64,000 bases of DNA, taken from NCBI RefSeq assembly GCF_018614055.1, contig NZ_JAGGPB010000021.1, positions 38,041 through 102,040 of the forward strand, given 5' to 3'. The position numbers and the translations under genes are program-made. Below the pieces are notes generated by a model that saw only the letters and a program-made list of their open reading frames with translations, had not been told where the DNA came from and searched no databases. Below are positions 51,343 to 58,732 of this stretch, piece after piece. This DNA is from Streptomyces sp. ISL-98 (GTDB lineage: Bacteria; Actinomycetota; Actinomycetes; Streptomycetales; Streptomycetaceae). The first letter of the stretch is position 1. Every line of letters starts with the position of its first letter.

Positions 51343-52206
51343 ATGTCCGCAGAACAGGGCAGCTCGAAGGTGCTCACGAAGGAAGAAGTGCCCGCCGTGC
51401 GCGACACCGTGGTGGCTCCGCCGCCGATCGTGTCGCAGCCGGAAGCCATCGACACCCGCACTCTGTCCCGCTCGCTCTTCCTGCGGCTTGCCGCCTTGGA
51501 CAAGGACAGCCCGGACCGTACGTACGTACGGGACACGCTCATCGAGCTCAACCTCCCTCTGGTGCGTTACGCCGCGGCCCGGTTCCGCAGCCGCAACGAG
51601 CCGATGGAGGACATCGTCCAGGTCGGCACGATCGGCCTGATCAAGGCGATCGACCGCTTCGACTGCGAACGGGGCGTGGAATTCCCGACGTTCGCGATGC
51701 CGACGGTGGTCGGGGAGATCAAGCGCTTCTTCCGCGACACCAGTTGGTCGGTACGGGTACCGCGCCGGCTCCAGGAGCTGCGGCTCGCGCTGACGAAGGC
51801 CAGCGACGAACTCGCGCAGAAGCTCGACAGGTCGCCGACCGTTCCCGAACTCGCCGTGGTCCTGGGCGTGTCGGAGGAGGACGTCGTCGACGGCCTCGCG
51901 GTCGGCAATGCCTACACCGCGAGCTCGCTGGACTCGCCCTCCCCGGAGGACGACGGCGGCGAGGGCTCGCTGGCGGACCGGCTCGGGTACGAGGACACGG
52001 CGCTGGAGGGCGTCGAGTACCGCGAATCCCTCAAGCCGCTGCTGGCCAAACTCCCGCCGCGCGAGCGCCAGATCATCATGCTGCGGTTCTTCGCGAACAT
52101 GACGCAGTCCCAGATCGGCGAAGAGGTCGGCATCTCGCAGATGCATGTCTCGCGGCTGCTGACGCGGACGCTCTCGCAGCTCAGGGAAGGGCTGATCGCG
52201 GACTGA
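51343..52206 (+). CDS. sigN: Stress/development sigma factor SigN
   Basis: 287 residues from ATG 51343 (AAGGGGGTGGC upstream). SigB/F/G family; region 2 is almost the same as in SigF ([62 protein letters not shown]) and region 4 is [32 protein letters not shown]. Probably a tandem duplication partner of sigF. In S. coelicolor SigN acts in the subapical stem of aerial hyphae. No anti-sigma gene is adjacent. Confidence 0.92.
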   Translation: MSAEQGSSKVLTKEEVPAVRDTVVAPPPIVSQPEAIDTRTLSRSLFLRLAALDKDSPDRTYVRDTLIELNLPLVRYAAARFRSRNEPMEDIVQVGTIGLIKAIDRFDCERGVEFPTFAMPTVVGEIKRFFRDTSWSVRVPRRLQELRLALTKASDELAQKLDRSPTVPELAVVLGVSEEDVVDGLAVGNAYTASSLDSPSPEDDGGEGSLADRLGYEDTALEGVEYRESLKPLLAKLPPRERQIIMLRFFANMTQSQIGEEVGISQMHVSRLLTRTLSQLREGLIAD

Positions 52207-52213
52207 CGGACCG

Positions 52214-52229
52214 ACCCCGTTGACGGGGT
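52214..52229 (+). terminator. Short hairpin after sigN
   Basis: ACCCCGT/ACGGGGT with TTTC following, 8 nt past the sigN stop. The loop is very tight, so a few inner pairs probably open. Confidence 0.5.
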
Positions 52230-52236
52230 TTCAAAT

Positions 52237-52249
52237 TGACGGAGCGTCA
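52237..52249. promoter_or_regulatory. TGACG-GAG-CGTCA palindrome before the lipoprotein gene
   Basis: Perfect 5-bp half-sites with a 3-bp spacer, 14 nt before the ATG at 52264. The form resembles known TetR-family operators of actinomycetes. It would overlap the ribosome-binding region or a leaderless promoter. Confidence 0.5.
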
Positions 52250-52263
52250 GAGAAACTGGCGCG

Positions 52264-53136
52264 ATGCGACGTCATGGTCTGGGTCATGGTCCGAGGCGTG
52301 GTCCGACACGCGATTCGACACGCGGCCGCCGAGGCGCTGTTACGGGCGCCACGGCGGCGGTTGTGCTGTGTCTGGGCGGAGTACTGGTCGCATGCGGCGG
52401 CGGGAGCGACGACGACGGCTATGTGGCGGTCGGAGCCGCCGGGTCGGCGCCGGAGCGCGCGCCGGGACGGGCCGTACCGCCGGAGGGCAAGGTCGAGCTG
52501 GTGCCGCTCGACGAGGGCAGCGGCGGCGGTTCCGGGGATGCGAGGCGCGGGCAGTCGCCGGCCGGGAGCACGGGCGACGGCTCGGGCGCAGGCGAGGGCA
52601 AGCACAGGGACGCTGGGTCGGGGGCGGAGGCTCCCGGCAAGGGCGGCGGCGTGGAGCTGCCCGGCGTACCGGGCGGTGGTGGAGGCGACGGCGGTAGCGG
52701 CGACAGCAGCGGTACGCCCGGGAAGCCAACCACGCCCGGCACGCCGTCGGAGCCCGATGCACCCGGATCGCCGGGAACCGGCACGGGCACAGGTCCGACC
52801 TCGCCCTCCACGCCTGCCCCTCCCCCCGCGCCCGCCGCACTCAAGCTCGGCACGCCCGTGCTCGCGGACGGCGACAAGCGCTGGTGCGAGAGGGTGACCG
52901 TGCCGTTCCGCAACACCGGTGGATCACCGGTCCGTTCGGGCACCGTCACCTTCGCGACGCACATCATCGGCGCGCTCGGTGTCGACTGGGACACCAGGGA
53001 GTCGACTCAGCCGCTGCCCGGGCCGATCGCCGCGGGCGCGACTGTGAAGAAGACGTACACCGTGTGCGTGGACGCCTGGCGGGTGCCGCTGGGCATGCAT
53101 GTCGAGACCCAGGACGTCACCGCCGACTGGAAGTGA
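52264..53136 (+). CDS. Gly/Pro-rich lipoprotein
   Basis: 290 residues. Basic N-terminus, hydrophobic stretch, lipobox LVAC with Cys44. Residues about 70-190 are low-complexity Gly/Ser/Pro/Thr (GGGGGDGGSGDSSGTPGKPTTPGTPSEPDAPGSPGTGTGTG). A folded C-terminal domain of about 100 residues (LKLGTPVLADGDKRWCERVTVPFRNTGGSPVRSGTVTFATHIIGALGVDWDT) has two cysteines and a beta-sandwich look. Exported and membrane-anchored; the function is unknown. Downstream of sigN across a small gap. Confidence 0.82.
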   Translation: MRRHGLGHGPRRGPTRDSTRGRRGAVTGATAAVVLCLGGVLVACGGGSDDDGYVAVGAAGSAPERAPGRAVPPEGKVELVPLDEGSGGGSGDARRGQSPAGSTGDGSGAGEGKHRDAGSGAEAPGKGGGVELPGVPGGGGGDGGSGDSSGTPGKPTTPGTPSEPDAPGSPGTGTGTGPTSPSTPAPPPAPAALKLGTPVLADGDKRWCERVTVPFRNTGGSPVRSGTVTFATHIIGALGVDWDTRESTQPLPGPIAAGATVKKTYTVCVDAWRVPLGMHVETQDVTADWK

Positions 53137-53204
53137 GCGGTCAGCGAAGTGACCGGCCGGCGAAGTCAGCGGTCGGCGCAGTGAGTGGTCGGCGCAGCAA
53201 GTGG
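53137..53204. repeat. Degenerate tandem repeats between lipoprotein and small membrane gene
   Basis: Four imperfect copies of a GGTCGGCGCAGTGAG-like unit of 16-20 bp fill the convergent gap. No gene. Confidence 0.6.
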
Positions 53205-53420
53205 TCAGCTGAGCGCGAGCCAGGCGACCGCGGCGAGGATCGCGACGACGGCTACGACGCCGACGATCACGCCGGTCTTCGGACCGCCCGACGACGCTGC
53301 CGCGGCCGGCTGCTGCCGCTGCGGTTCGCCGTCGTCTACGAAGGCGCGGAACATCTGAGTGCTGCCCGCCGGGTCGTGGTGACCCTCGGGACCTTGAGGG
53401 GCGTGGGGGTTGTGTGCCAT
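53205..53420 (-). CDS. 71-residue tail-anchored-like membrane protein
   Basis: From ATG 53420: hydrophilic N-terminal 45 residues (AHNPHAPQGPEGHHDPAG, QRQQPAAAASSGG), then one C-terminal membrane segment (VIVGVVAVVAILAAVAWLAL). TAGGGT lies 9 nt before the ATG on the minus strand, so the mRNA is probably leaderless. No recognised family. The DNA just downstream (53137-53204) is a string of degenerate GGTCGGCGCAGTGAG-like repeats. Confidence 0.75.
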   Translation of the reverse strand: MAHNPHAPQGPEGHHDPAGSTQMFRAFVDDGEPQRQQPAAAASSGGPKTGVIVGVVAVVAILAAVAWLALS

Positions 53421-53592
53421 GGAGAAGGACCCTAGCGAAGAGGGCCCACCCGGCGACACCCCTGGCCCCCTGATGGCTCGCTGAAGGCTCCCGGATGCGC
53501 GTGATCTGCGGCTTTACCGGCTGCGCGGGTGCCCTTGACCCGCCTCGCACGGAGCCTTTTGGCTTCCTTTACCCCTCAGGGCCCGAATTCGT

Positions 53593-53635
53593 TTGCCTGT
53601 AGCAACCAACGGCTTATATGGTTGCCCTAAGCAAC
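53593..53635. promoter_or_regulatory. MarR promoter with two palindromic operators
   Basis: TTGCCTGTAGCAA (53593-53605) and GTTGCCCTAAGCAAC (53621-53635) are related inverted repeats (TTGCC-n-GCAA). The first contains a -35 (TTGCCT); TATATG (53615-53620) is the -10 at 16 bp. The operators flank the -10, an arrangement expected for autorepression of marR and its pump. Confidence 0.8.
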
Positions 53636-53655
53636 AAGATGTACCGGAGGTGCCG

Positions 53656-54165
53656 ATGGCCGCACAGAGCCAGTACGCGGAACTGGCCCGGCAGCTCAGT
53701 GCCATCGGCGCCGTAAAGCGGGAACTCGCACGGGTCCTCCCCGCCCACTGCCCGGCAGGATCGGCCGCCGTACTCGTCCTCCTCGACCGCAACGGCGAGA
53801 TGCGGATGAGCCGGCTGGCCGAGCTCCTCGCGGTCGACATGTCGGTAACCAGCCGGCACGTGGCCCATGTGGCAGACCGCGGCTGGATCGACCGGGCCCC
53901 GGACCCCGCCGACAAGCGTTCGCGCATCCTGCGGCTGAATCCGGCGGGCCGGGCGCTCCTGGAGGAACTCTCCGAGCGCTACACCCAGACGATCGCCGCC
54001 GCACTCGGGGACTGGTCCGACGACGAAGTCGGACAGCTCGTCACCATGCTGGCCCGCCTGCGCAGCAGCTTCGGAGACTGCCGGGCCAAGGCGCCGCACC
54101 ACTTCGAGCACGAGCACGAGTACAAGCACGCCACAGCTTCCGCAACACCCGCAACACCCGCGTAA
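53656..54165 (+). CDS. MarR-family repressor
   Basis: 169 residues from ATG 53656 (CGGAGG upstream). Winged helix: GSAAVLVLLDRNGEMRMSRLAELLAVDMSVTSRHVAHVADRGWIDRAPDPADKRSRILRLNPAGRALLEEL, including the DKR wing. His/Glu-rich tail (HHFEHEHEYKH). Only 14 nt separate it from the MFS gene, so it is an operon; the palindromes at 53593-53635 are the likely operators. Probably releases DNA on binding a drug. Confidence 0.93.
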   Translation: MAAQSQYAELARQLSAIGAVKRELARVLPAHCPAGSAAVLVLLDRNGEMRMSRLAELLAVDMSVTSRHVAHVADRGWIDRAPDPADKRSRILRLNPAGRALLEELSERYTQTIAAALGDWSDDEVGQLVTMLARLRSSFGDCRAKAPHHFEHEHEYKHATASATPATPA

Positions 54166-54179
54166 AGCAAAGGAATTCA

Positions 54180-56612
54180 ATGGCTACGACCACACCAGCC
54201 GGTGTGCGGGGCGGCCACGCCAAGCAGGGGTCCCACCACCGCTCCTCCGACGGCACGCCAATGACGCACCGGCAGATCATGGAGGCCCTCACCGGCCTTC
54301 TGCTCGGCATGTTCGTCGCGATGCTGTCGTCGACCATCGTGTCGAACGCCCTCCCCGAGATCATCAGGGACCTCGACGGCACCCAGAGCGCGTACACCTG
54401 GGTCGTCACCGCCGCGCTCCTCTCCATGACGGTGACCACCCCGCTCTGGGGCAAGCTGGCGGACCTGTTCAGCAAGAAGCTGCTGGTCCAGATAGCGCTG
54501 GTCATCTTCGTCATCGGTTCGGCGCTCGCCGGTATCTCGCAGAACACCGGCACGCTGATCGCCTTCCGCGTGCTCCAGGGCATCGGCACCGGCGGTCTGG
54601 TCGCGCTCTCGCAGATCGTGATCGCCGCGATGATCCCGCCGCGTGAGCGCGGCCGTTACGCCGGCTACATCGGCGCGACCTTCGCGGTCGCGACGGTCGG
54701 CGGCCCGCTGCTCGGCGGTGTCATCACCGACACCGACTGGCTGGGCTGGCGCTGGTGCTTCTACGTCGGTGTGCCGTTCGCGGCCATCGCGCTGGTCCTC
54801 CTCCAGAAGACCCTCAAGCTCCCGGTCGTCCGCCGCAAGGTCAAGATCGACTGGCTCGGCGCCTTCTTCCTGGCCGCGTCCGTCTCGCTGCTCATGATCT
54901 GGGTGACCCTGGCGGGCGACAACTACGACTGGATCTCATGGCAGACGTACGCGATGGTCGGCGGCTCGATCGTGCTCGGCCTGATCTTCCTTCTTGTCGA
55001 GAACAAGGCCGCAGAGCCGCTGATCCCGCTGCGCTTCTTCCGTAACCGGACGATCGCGCTGACCTCCTTCGCGAGCCTCTTCGTCGGTGTCGCGATGTTC
55101 GGTTCGACCGTCTTCCTGAGCCAGTACTTCCAGCTCGCGCGGGACGAGTCGCCAACGATGTCCGGCGTCCTGACGATCCCGATGATCGCCGGTCTCTTCG
55201 TCTCGTCGACGGTCTCCGGCGCGATCATCACCAAGACGGGCCGCTGGAAGGGCTTCCTGGTCGGCGGCGGCATCGGTCTCGTCGCAGGCCTCGGACTGCT
55301 CAGCACGATCACGTACGACACCGACTACTGGCAGGTCGCCGTCTACATGGCAGTGCTCGGCCTCGGCCTCGGCATGATGATGCAGAATCTGGTGCTGGCC
55401 TCCCAGAACCAGGTCGAGCCCGCCGAACTCGGCGCGGCCAGCTCCCTGGTCACCTTCACCCGCTCCCTCGGCGGCGCGGTCGGCGTCTCCGCGCTCGGCG
55501 CGGTGCTGTCCAGCCGCATCACGCACTACGTGGAGGACGGCCTGGCCGCGCTCCACATCAAGCCGGGCGCGGGCGCCGGTGCGGCGGGCGGGAACACCAT
55601 CCCGGACATGGACGCGCTGCCCGCGCCGATCAGGACCGTGATGGAGAGCGCATACGGGGACGGGGTCGCGGACCTCTTCCTGTACGCCGCGCCGATCGCG
55701 CTGGTCGGGCTGATTCTGGTGCTGTTCGTGAAGGAGGTCGCGCTGAAGTCGTCGAACGACAGCGAGACGTCGGAGTCGCCGGTACCGGGATCGGCGCCGG
55801 TGCCTGTACCGGCGGCCGAAACCGTCCCGGAGCCCGCCGTTGCGGCGACCGGCAAGACCCTGCACGGCACGGTCCGTACCGCCGAGGGAACCGCCGTACC
55901 GTATGCCGCGGTCACGCTGATCTCTCTCGCGGGACGGCAGTTGGGGCGCGCGGTCGCCCAGGAGAGCCGGTACGCGCTGGATGCCCCGGCAGCCGGTTCG
56001 TACGTCCTGATCGCCTCCGCCGACGGCTTCCAGCCGCAGGCGTCCACGGTGGTCGTGGGAGACGAACCCGTCGCGTACGACATCCTGCTCACCGGTACGA
56101 GCGGCCTCACCGGGACCGTGCGCGCCGCGGACGGCGGGCTGCCGGTCGAGGACGCGATGGTCGTCGTGACCGACGTACGCGGCGATGTGCTGGCCACCGG
56201 AAAGTCCGCCGCACAGGGCGAGTTCGCCTTCGGCGAGCTGGTGCCCGGCACGGTGACCGTAGCGGTGAACGCGAGCGGCTTCCGGCCGATGGCACTGCCG
56301 GTGGAAATCGGCGGCCAGGGCATCACCCGTATCGAGGTCGCCCTGCAGTCCGGTGCGCTGGTCCGGGGCACGGTACGGGGCGGCGCCGACCGGCGTCCGC
56401 TGGCCGACGCCAGGGTGACGCTGATGGACGCGGCCGGGAACGTAGTCGCCACGTCCACGACCGGGGACGACGGGGCGTACGCCTTCGCCGACCTGGACTC
56501 GGGCGAGTACACGGTCGTCGCAACCGGCTATCCGCCGGTGGCGGGGGCGCTGACGGTCACGGGCCACGGCGTGGACGGCCACGACATCGAACTCGCCCAC
56601 CCGGGCGAGTAA
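54180..56612 (+). CDS. MFS (DHA2-type) exporter with three C-terminal beta-sandwich repeats
   Basis: 810 residues. Residues about 32-520 form a 14-TM drug/H+ antiporter: motif A GKLADLFSKK, motif C GGPLLGG, ETTSTVSN-like LSSTIVSNALP. After a Glu/Pro/Ser linker come three carboxypeptidase-regulatory-like (transthyretin-type) repeats at about 560-640, 643-725 and 727-808, each opening L/V-x-GTVR and containing an A.V.L.. DGxY/F.F..L..G.Y.V strand set. Normal DHA2 exporters stop near 520. The extra repeats are unusual. The disrupted gene downstream encodes the same domain type. Under MarR control. Confidence 0.9.
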   Translation: MATTTPAGVRGGHAKQGSHHRSSDGTPMTHRQIMEALTGLLLGMFVAMLSSTIVSNALPEIIRDLDGTQSAYTWVVTAALLSMTVTTPLWGKLADLFSKKLLVQIALVIFVIGSALAGISQNTGTLIAFRVLQGIGTGGLVALSQIVIAAMIPPRERGRYAGYIGATFAVATVGGPLLGGVITDTDWLGWRWCFYVGVPFAAIALVLLQKTLKLPVVRRKVKIDWLGAFFLAASVSLLMIWVTLAGDNYDWISWQTYAMVGGSIVLGLIFLLVENKAAEPLIPLRFFRNRTIALTSFASLFVGVAMFGSTVFLSQYFQLARDESPTMSGVLTIPMIAGLFVSSTVSGAIITKTGRWKGFLVGGGIGLVAGLGLLSTITYDTDYWQVAVYMAVLGLGLGMMMQNLVLASQNQVEPAELGAASSLVTFTRSLGGAVGVSALGAVLSSRITHYVEDGLAALHIKPGAGAGAAGGNTIPDMDALPAPIRTVMESAYGDGVADLFLYAAPIALVGLILVLFVKEVALKSSNDSETSESPVPGSAPVPVPAAETVPEPAVAATGKTLHGTVRTAEGTAVPYAAVTLISLAGRQLGRAVAQESRYALDAPAAGSYVLIASADGFQPQASTVVVGDEPVAYDILLTGTSGLTGTVRAADGGLPVEDAMVVVTDVRGDVLATGKSAAQGEFAFGELVPGTVTVAVNASGFRPMALPVEIGGQGITRIEVALQSGALVRGTVRGGADRRPLADARVTLMDAAGNVVATSTTGDDGAYAFADLDSGEYTVVATGYPPVAGALTVTGHGVDGHDIELAHPGE

Positions 56613-56698
56613 TTCAGGACCCCCGGCCGGGTGGTGGGCGCGCTTCGAGCGGAGAGTCGCCCCCTTCCTTACGGCCGGTGCGGAAGCGGGCCTCGGTA

Positions 56699-56736
56699 CC
56701 GGGGCCGACAGGCAGGGGACGGCCTGTCGGCCCCGG
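56699..56736 (+). terminator. Terminator after the MFS exporter gene
   Basis: 15-bp perfect arms (56699-56713 with 56722-56736) and an 8-nt loop. Confidence 0.82.
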
Positions 56737-56904
56737 CCGGGGCCCTCGTCATTCGTTCGCAAGGAGAGAAAACGGGATGGGACTTCGGGCAGAGGTACGG
56801 ACGCGGGACGGCTGGGCCGTACAGCACGCGGTGGTGACCGTGACGGACATGACGGGCACGCAGGTTGTCAGGGCGGCGGCGGACGAGGAGGGGGTCGTCA
56901 GCTG

Positions 56905-57280
56905 CTTGCCGGGGAGCGTGCACGAGGGCGGTTTAACTCGATCGTGTGATGGTCGGCTTCCGGGCTTGCGTCGTCCTGGGCCGTCCGGGTTAACGTGATC
57001 GTGTGATCTGGGACGCCGGGTACGGCGTCAGCGTGCGGGGCCCCTGCTCCACCGGAGTGATGGTTCAGGGCCTCCCCGTGGCCTCTGGCCGTACCCATTT
57101 GGCCAGGTCGCGTAGGGAACCGACCTCCCGGGCCCGGACCACGCACAGGATGTGTGTCGCCGCCCCGGGGTTGAGTACGCCGGGGACCAGTGCGCCCAAG
57201 ACCGTTCGGGGCGTGCGGCTGAGCGGACTCACCCCTGCTCAGTCCAGAGGAACGGTGGTAAGGACCGCCGGTCAATTGGC
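56905..57280. other. Inserted sequence of unknown origin
   Basis: About 375 bp splitting the YceI-type gene. No complete transposase. The minus strand has one fragment with coding-like third positions (AATHILCVVRAREVGSLRDL then AKWVRPEATG, about 57067-57180) that I cannot place in a family. The right end is an imperfect palindrome AGGACCGCCGG/GGCCGGTCCT (57260-57287). Limits are approximate. Confidence 0.55.
56930..57007. repeat. 21-bp direct repeats inside the insertion
   Basis: GGTTTAACTCGATCGTGTGA (56930-56949) and GGGTTAACGTGATCGTGTGA (56987-57006) match at 17 of 20 positions, 57 bp apart. Could be element ends or recombinase sites. Confidence 0.65.
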
Positions 57281-57788
57281 CGGTCCTTACACGGTGATCG
57301 TCACGGCCGCCGGTTACGCCCCTGTCGCCTCGACCGCGTTCGTCACGGCGAGCGGGCGCGTGGAGGTCGGCACGGTCGTACTGGCCCGCCGCTGTCGCTG
57401 CACGGGCTTGCGCGGGCGGTCGACCTGGACCTCAGGCTATCTGGGGACGGGTCCGGACCCGTGGGGCGGCGTGCGGGCGGCGTTCCGGGCGACGGCGGAG
57501 CTGCGGCGCGAGGACTTCGCCATGAACTACAACCAGGTGGTGCGGGCGGGGATCTCGGCGATCGGCGCGACGCTGAGGGTTGAGCTGGACGTGCAGGCGG
57601 TGCGGGGAGCGCAGCTGCCGGAGGGGTAGGGGACTCCGGGCCGTACGGCGACACTTCGCCGCCCGTCCAGCCGTCCGTGCCGGGCTGGTCGAGCTCGAAG
57701 CGGCTGCCGTGCAGGGCCTGGAAGGCCGCGTGGCGGGGCGGAGCCGCTGCGCGGGGGCTTGTTCCCCGACGCCGCTGCGCGGGACTTG

Positions 57789-57875
57789 TTCCCCGACCCG
57801 CCCCTTCCGGGACACGCCCGAAGGGCGTCCGGGGTCTGGGGCTTGCCCCAGTTCGGGAAGGGGCGGGTCGGGGAA
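57789..57875. repeat. Long inverted repeat before the TetR gene
   Basis: TTCCCCGACCCGCCCCTTCC (57789-57808) is the exact reverse complement of 57856-57875, enclosing smaller nested hairpins. Just left are two copies of a GCCGCTGCGCGGG...TTGTTCCCCGAC unit (57748-57797). This type of dispersed GC-rich palindrome is common between Streptomyces genes. It could terminate the tetR transcript. Confidence 0.75.
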
Positions 57876-57893
57876 ATGAAACGCTCCCCACAC

Positions 57894-58652
57894 CTACCCG
57901 CGCGAAGCCATCGCCTCGATGCCCGCGATCAGCGTCTCCAGCGCGAAATCGAAGTCCCGCTCCCGCATCTCCTCCACGGTGTCCCCGCCCCGCGCCTCCA
58001 TCAAGTCCTGCGCACTCTCGAACGCCTCGCGCAGCTCCGGCGCGGTACGGAACGTGCCCATCGCCTGGGCGAAGAACTCGTCCTGGCTCATCCCCGCCGA
58101 CGCGCACCGCTGCACGAAGTGCCCCTCGATCGTCCCGAAGCCGTACACGAACTGGAAGACCGCCGAGAGGCCGCCCATCTGCCCGTGCGGCGGCAGCCCG
58201 GTCGCCCGCATCACGTCCTGTGCAGCGCGCGAGAACGCCAGCGAGTGCGGGCCGATATTGAGGAACGTGCCGATCAGCGGCGACACCCACACATGGCGGA
58301 CCAGCAACTCCCGGTAGCTGACGGCCAGTCCCCGCAGCCGGTCGCGCCAGTCGCCCGCCTCGTCCGGCGGCGTGATCTCGCTGAAGACCGAGTCGAGGGC
58401 CAGTTCCAGCAGGTCGTCCTTGGTGTCGACGTACCAGTAGACCGACATCGCGGTCACGTTCAACTCGGTCGCGAGCCGCCGCATGGAGAACTTGGCGAGC
58501 CCCTCCGCGTCGAGCAGCCGCACCGTCACGGCGGTGATCCTGTCGCGGTCGAGACCGGTCGGCTGCTCGGCCTTGCGGGTGCGTCCCGTCCTGCCCTCCA
58601 GCCAGACGCTGTCCCGGGCTGGGTTCTTGACGCGGTCGGCCGCGGACACCAT
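57894..58652 (-). CDS. TetR-family repressor (TetR/AcrR class C)
   Basis: 252 residues. N-terminal HTH (RDRITAVTVRLLDAEGLAKFSMRRLATELNVTAMSVYWYVDTKDDLLELALDSVF) preceded by a basic tail; C-terminal ligand domain TetR_C type (YRELLVRHVWVSPLIGTFLNIGPHSLAFSRAAQDVMRATGL). Lies 80 nt downstream of the MFS gene on the same strand and is probably co-transcribed, with the 60269-60305 palindrome as operator. Confidence 0.92.
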   Translation of the reverse strand: MVSAADRVKNPARDSVWLEGRTGRTRKAEQPTGLDRDRITAVTVRLLDAEGLAKFSMRRLATELNVTAMSVYWYVDTKDDLLELALDSVFSEITPPDEAGDWRDRLRGLAVSYRELLVRHVWVSPLIGTFLNIGPHSLAFSRAAQDVMRATGLPPHGQMGGLSAVFQFVYGFGTIEGHFVQRCASAGMSQDEFFAQAMGTFRTAPELREAFESAQDLMEARGGDTVEEMRERDFDFALETLIAGIEAMASRG

Positions 58653-58732
58653 GGGCGCACACTCCTCGTTCTCCCGGCGGGGCGGGCGGCGACGGACCGG
58701 AATCCTCCGGTCCGCTCCCCCCTGCTCCGATG

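Larger units (their letters stand above)
56777..57629 (+). pseudogene. Disrupted YceI-family gene with N-terminal beta-sandwich domain
   Basis: The 5' part starts MGLRAEVRTRDGWAVQHAVV with AAGGAG upstream and reads into AADEEGVV. The continuation GPYTVIVTAAGYAPVASTAF then VTASGRVEVGTVVLARR resumes only at about 57286. Then nearly all of the YceI domain is missing, and its end reappears as YLGTGPDPWGGVRAAFRATA and LRREDFAMNYNQVVRAGISA to IGATLRVELDVQA. So there are two lesions: an insertion of about 375 bp and a large internal deletion. Intact relatives join a carboxypeptidase-regulatory-like domain to YceI, a periplasmic lipid-binding fold. The N-terminal domain resembles the repeats of the adjacent MFS exporter. 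Confidence 0.8.
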
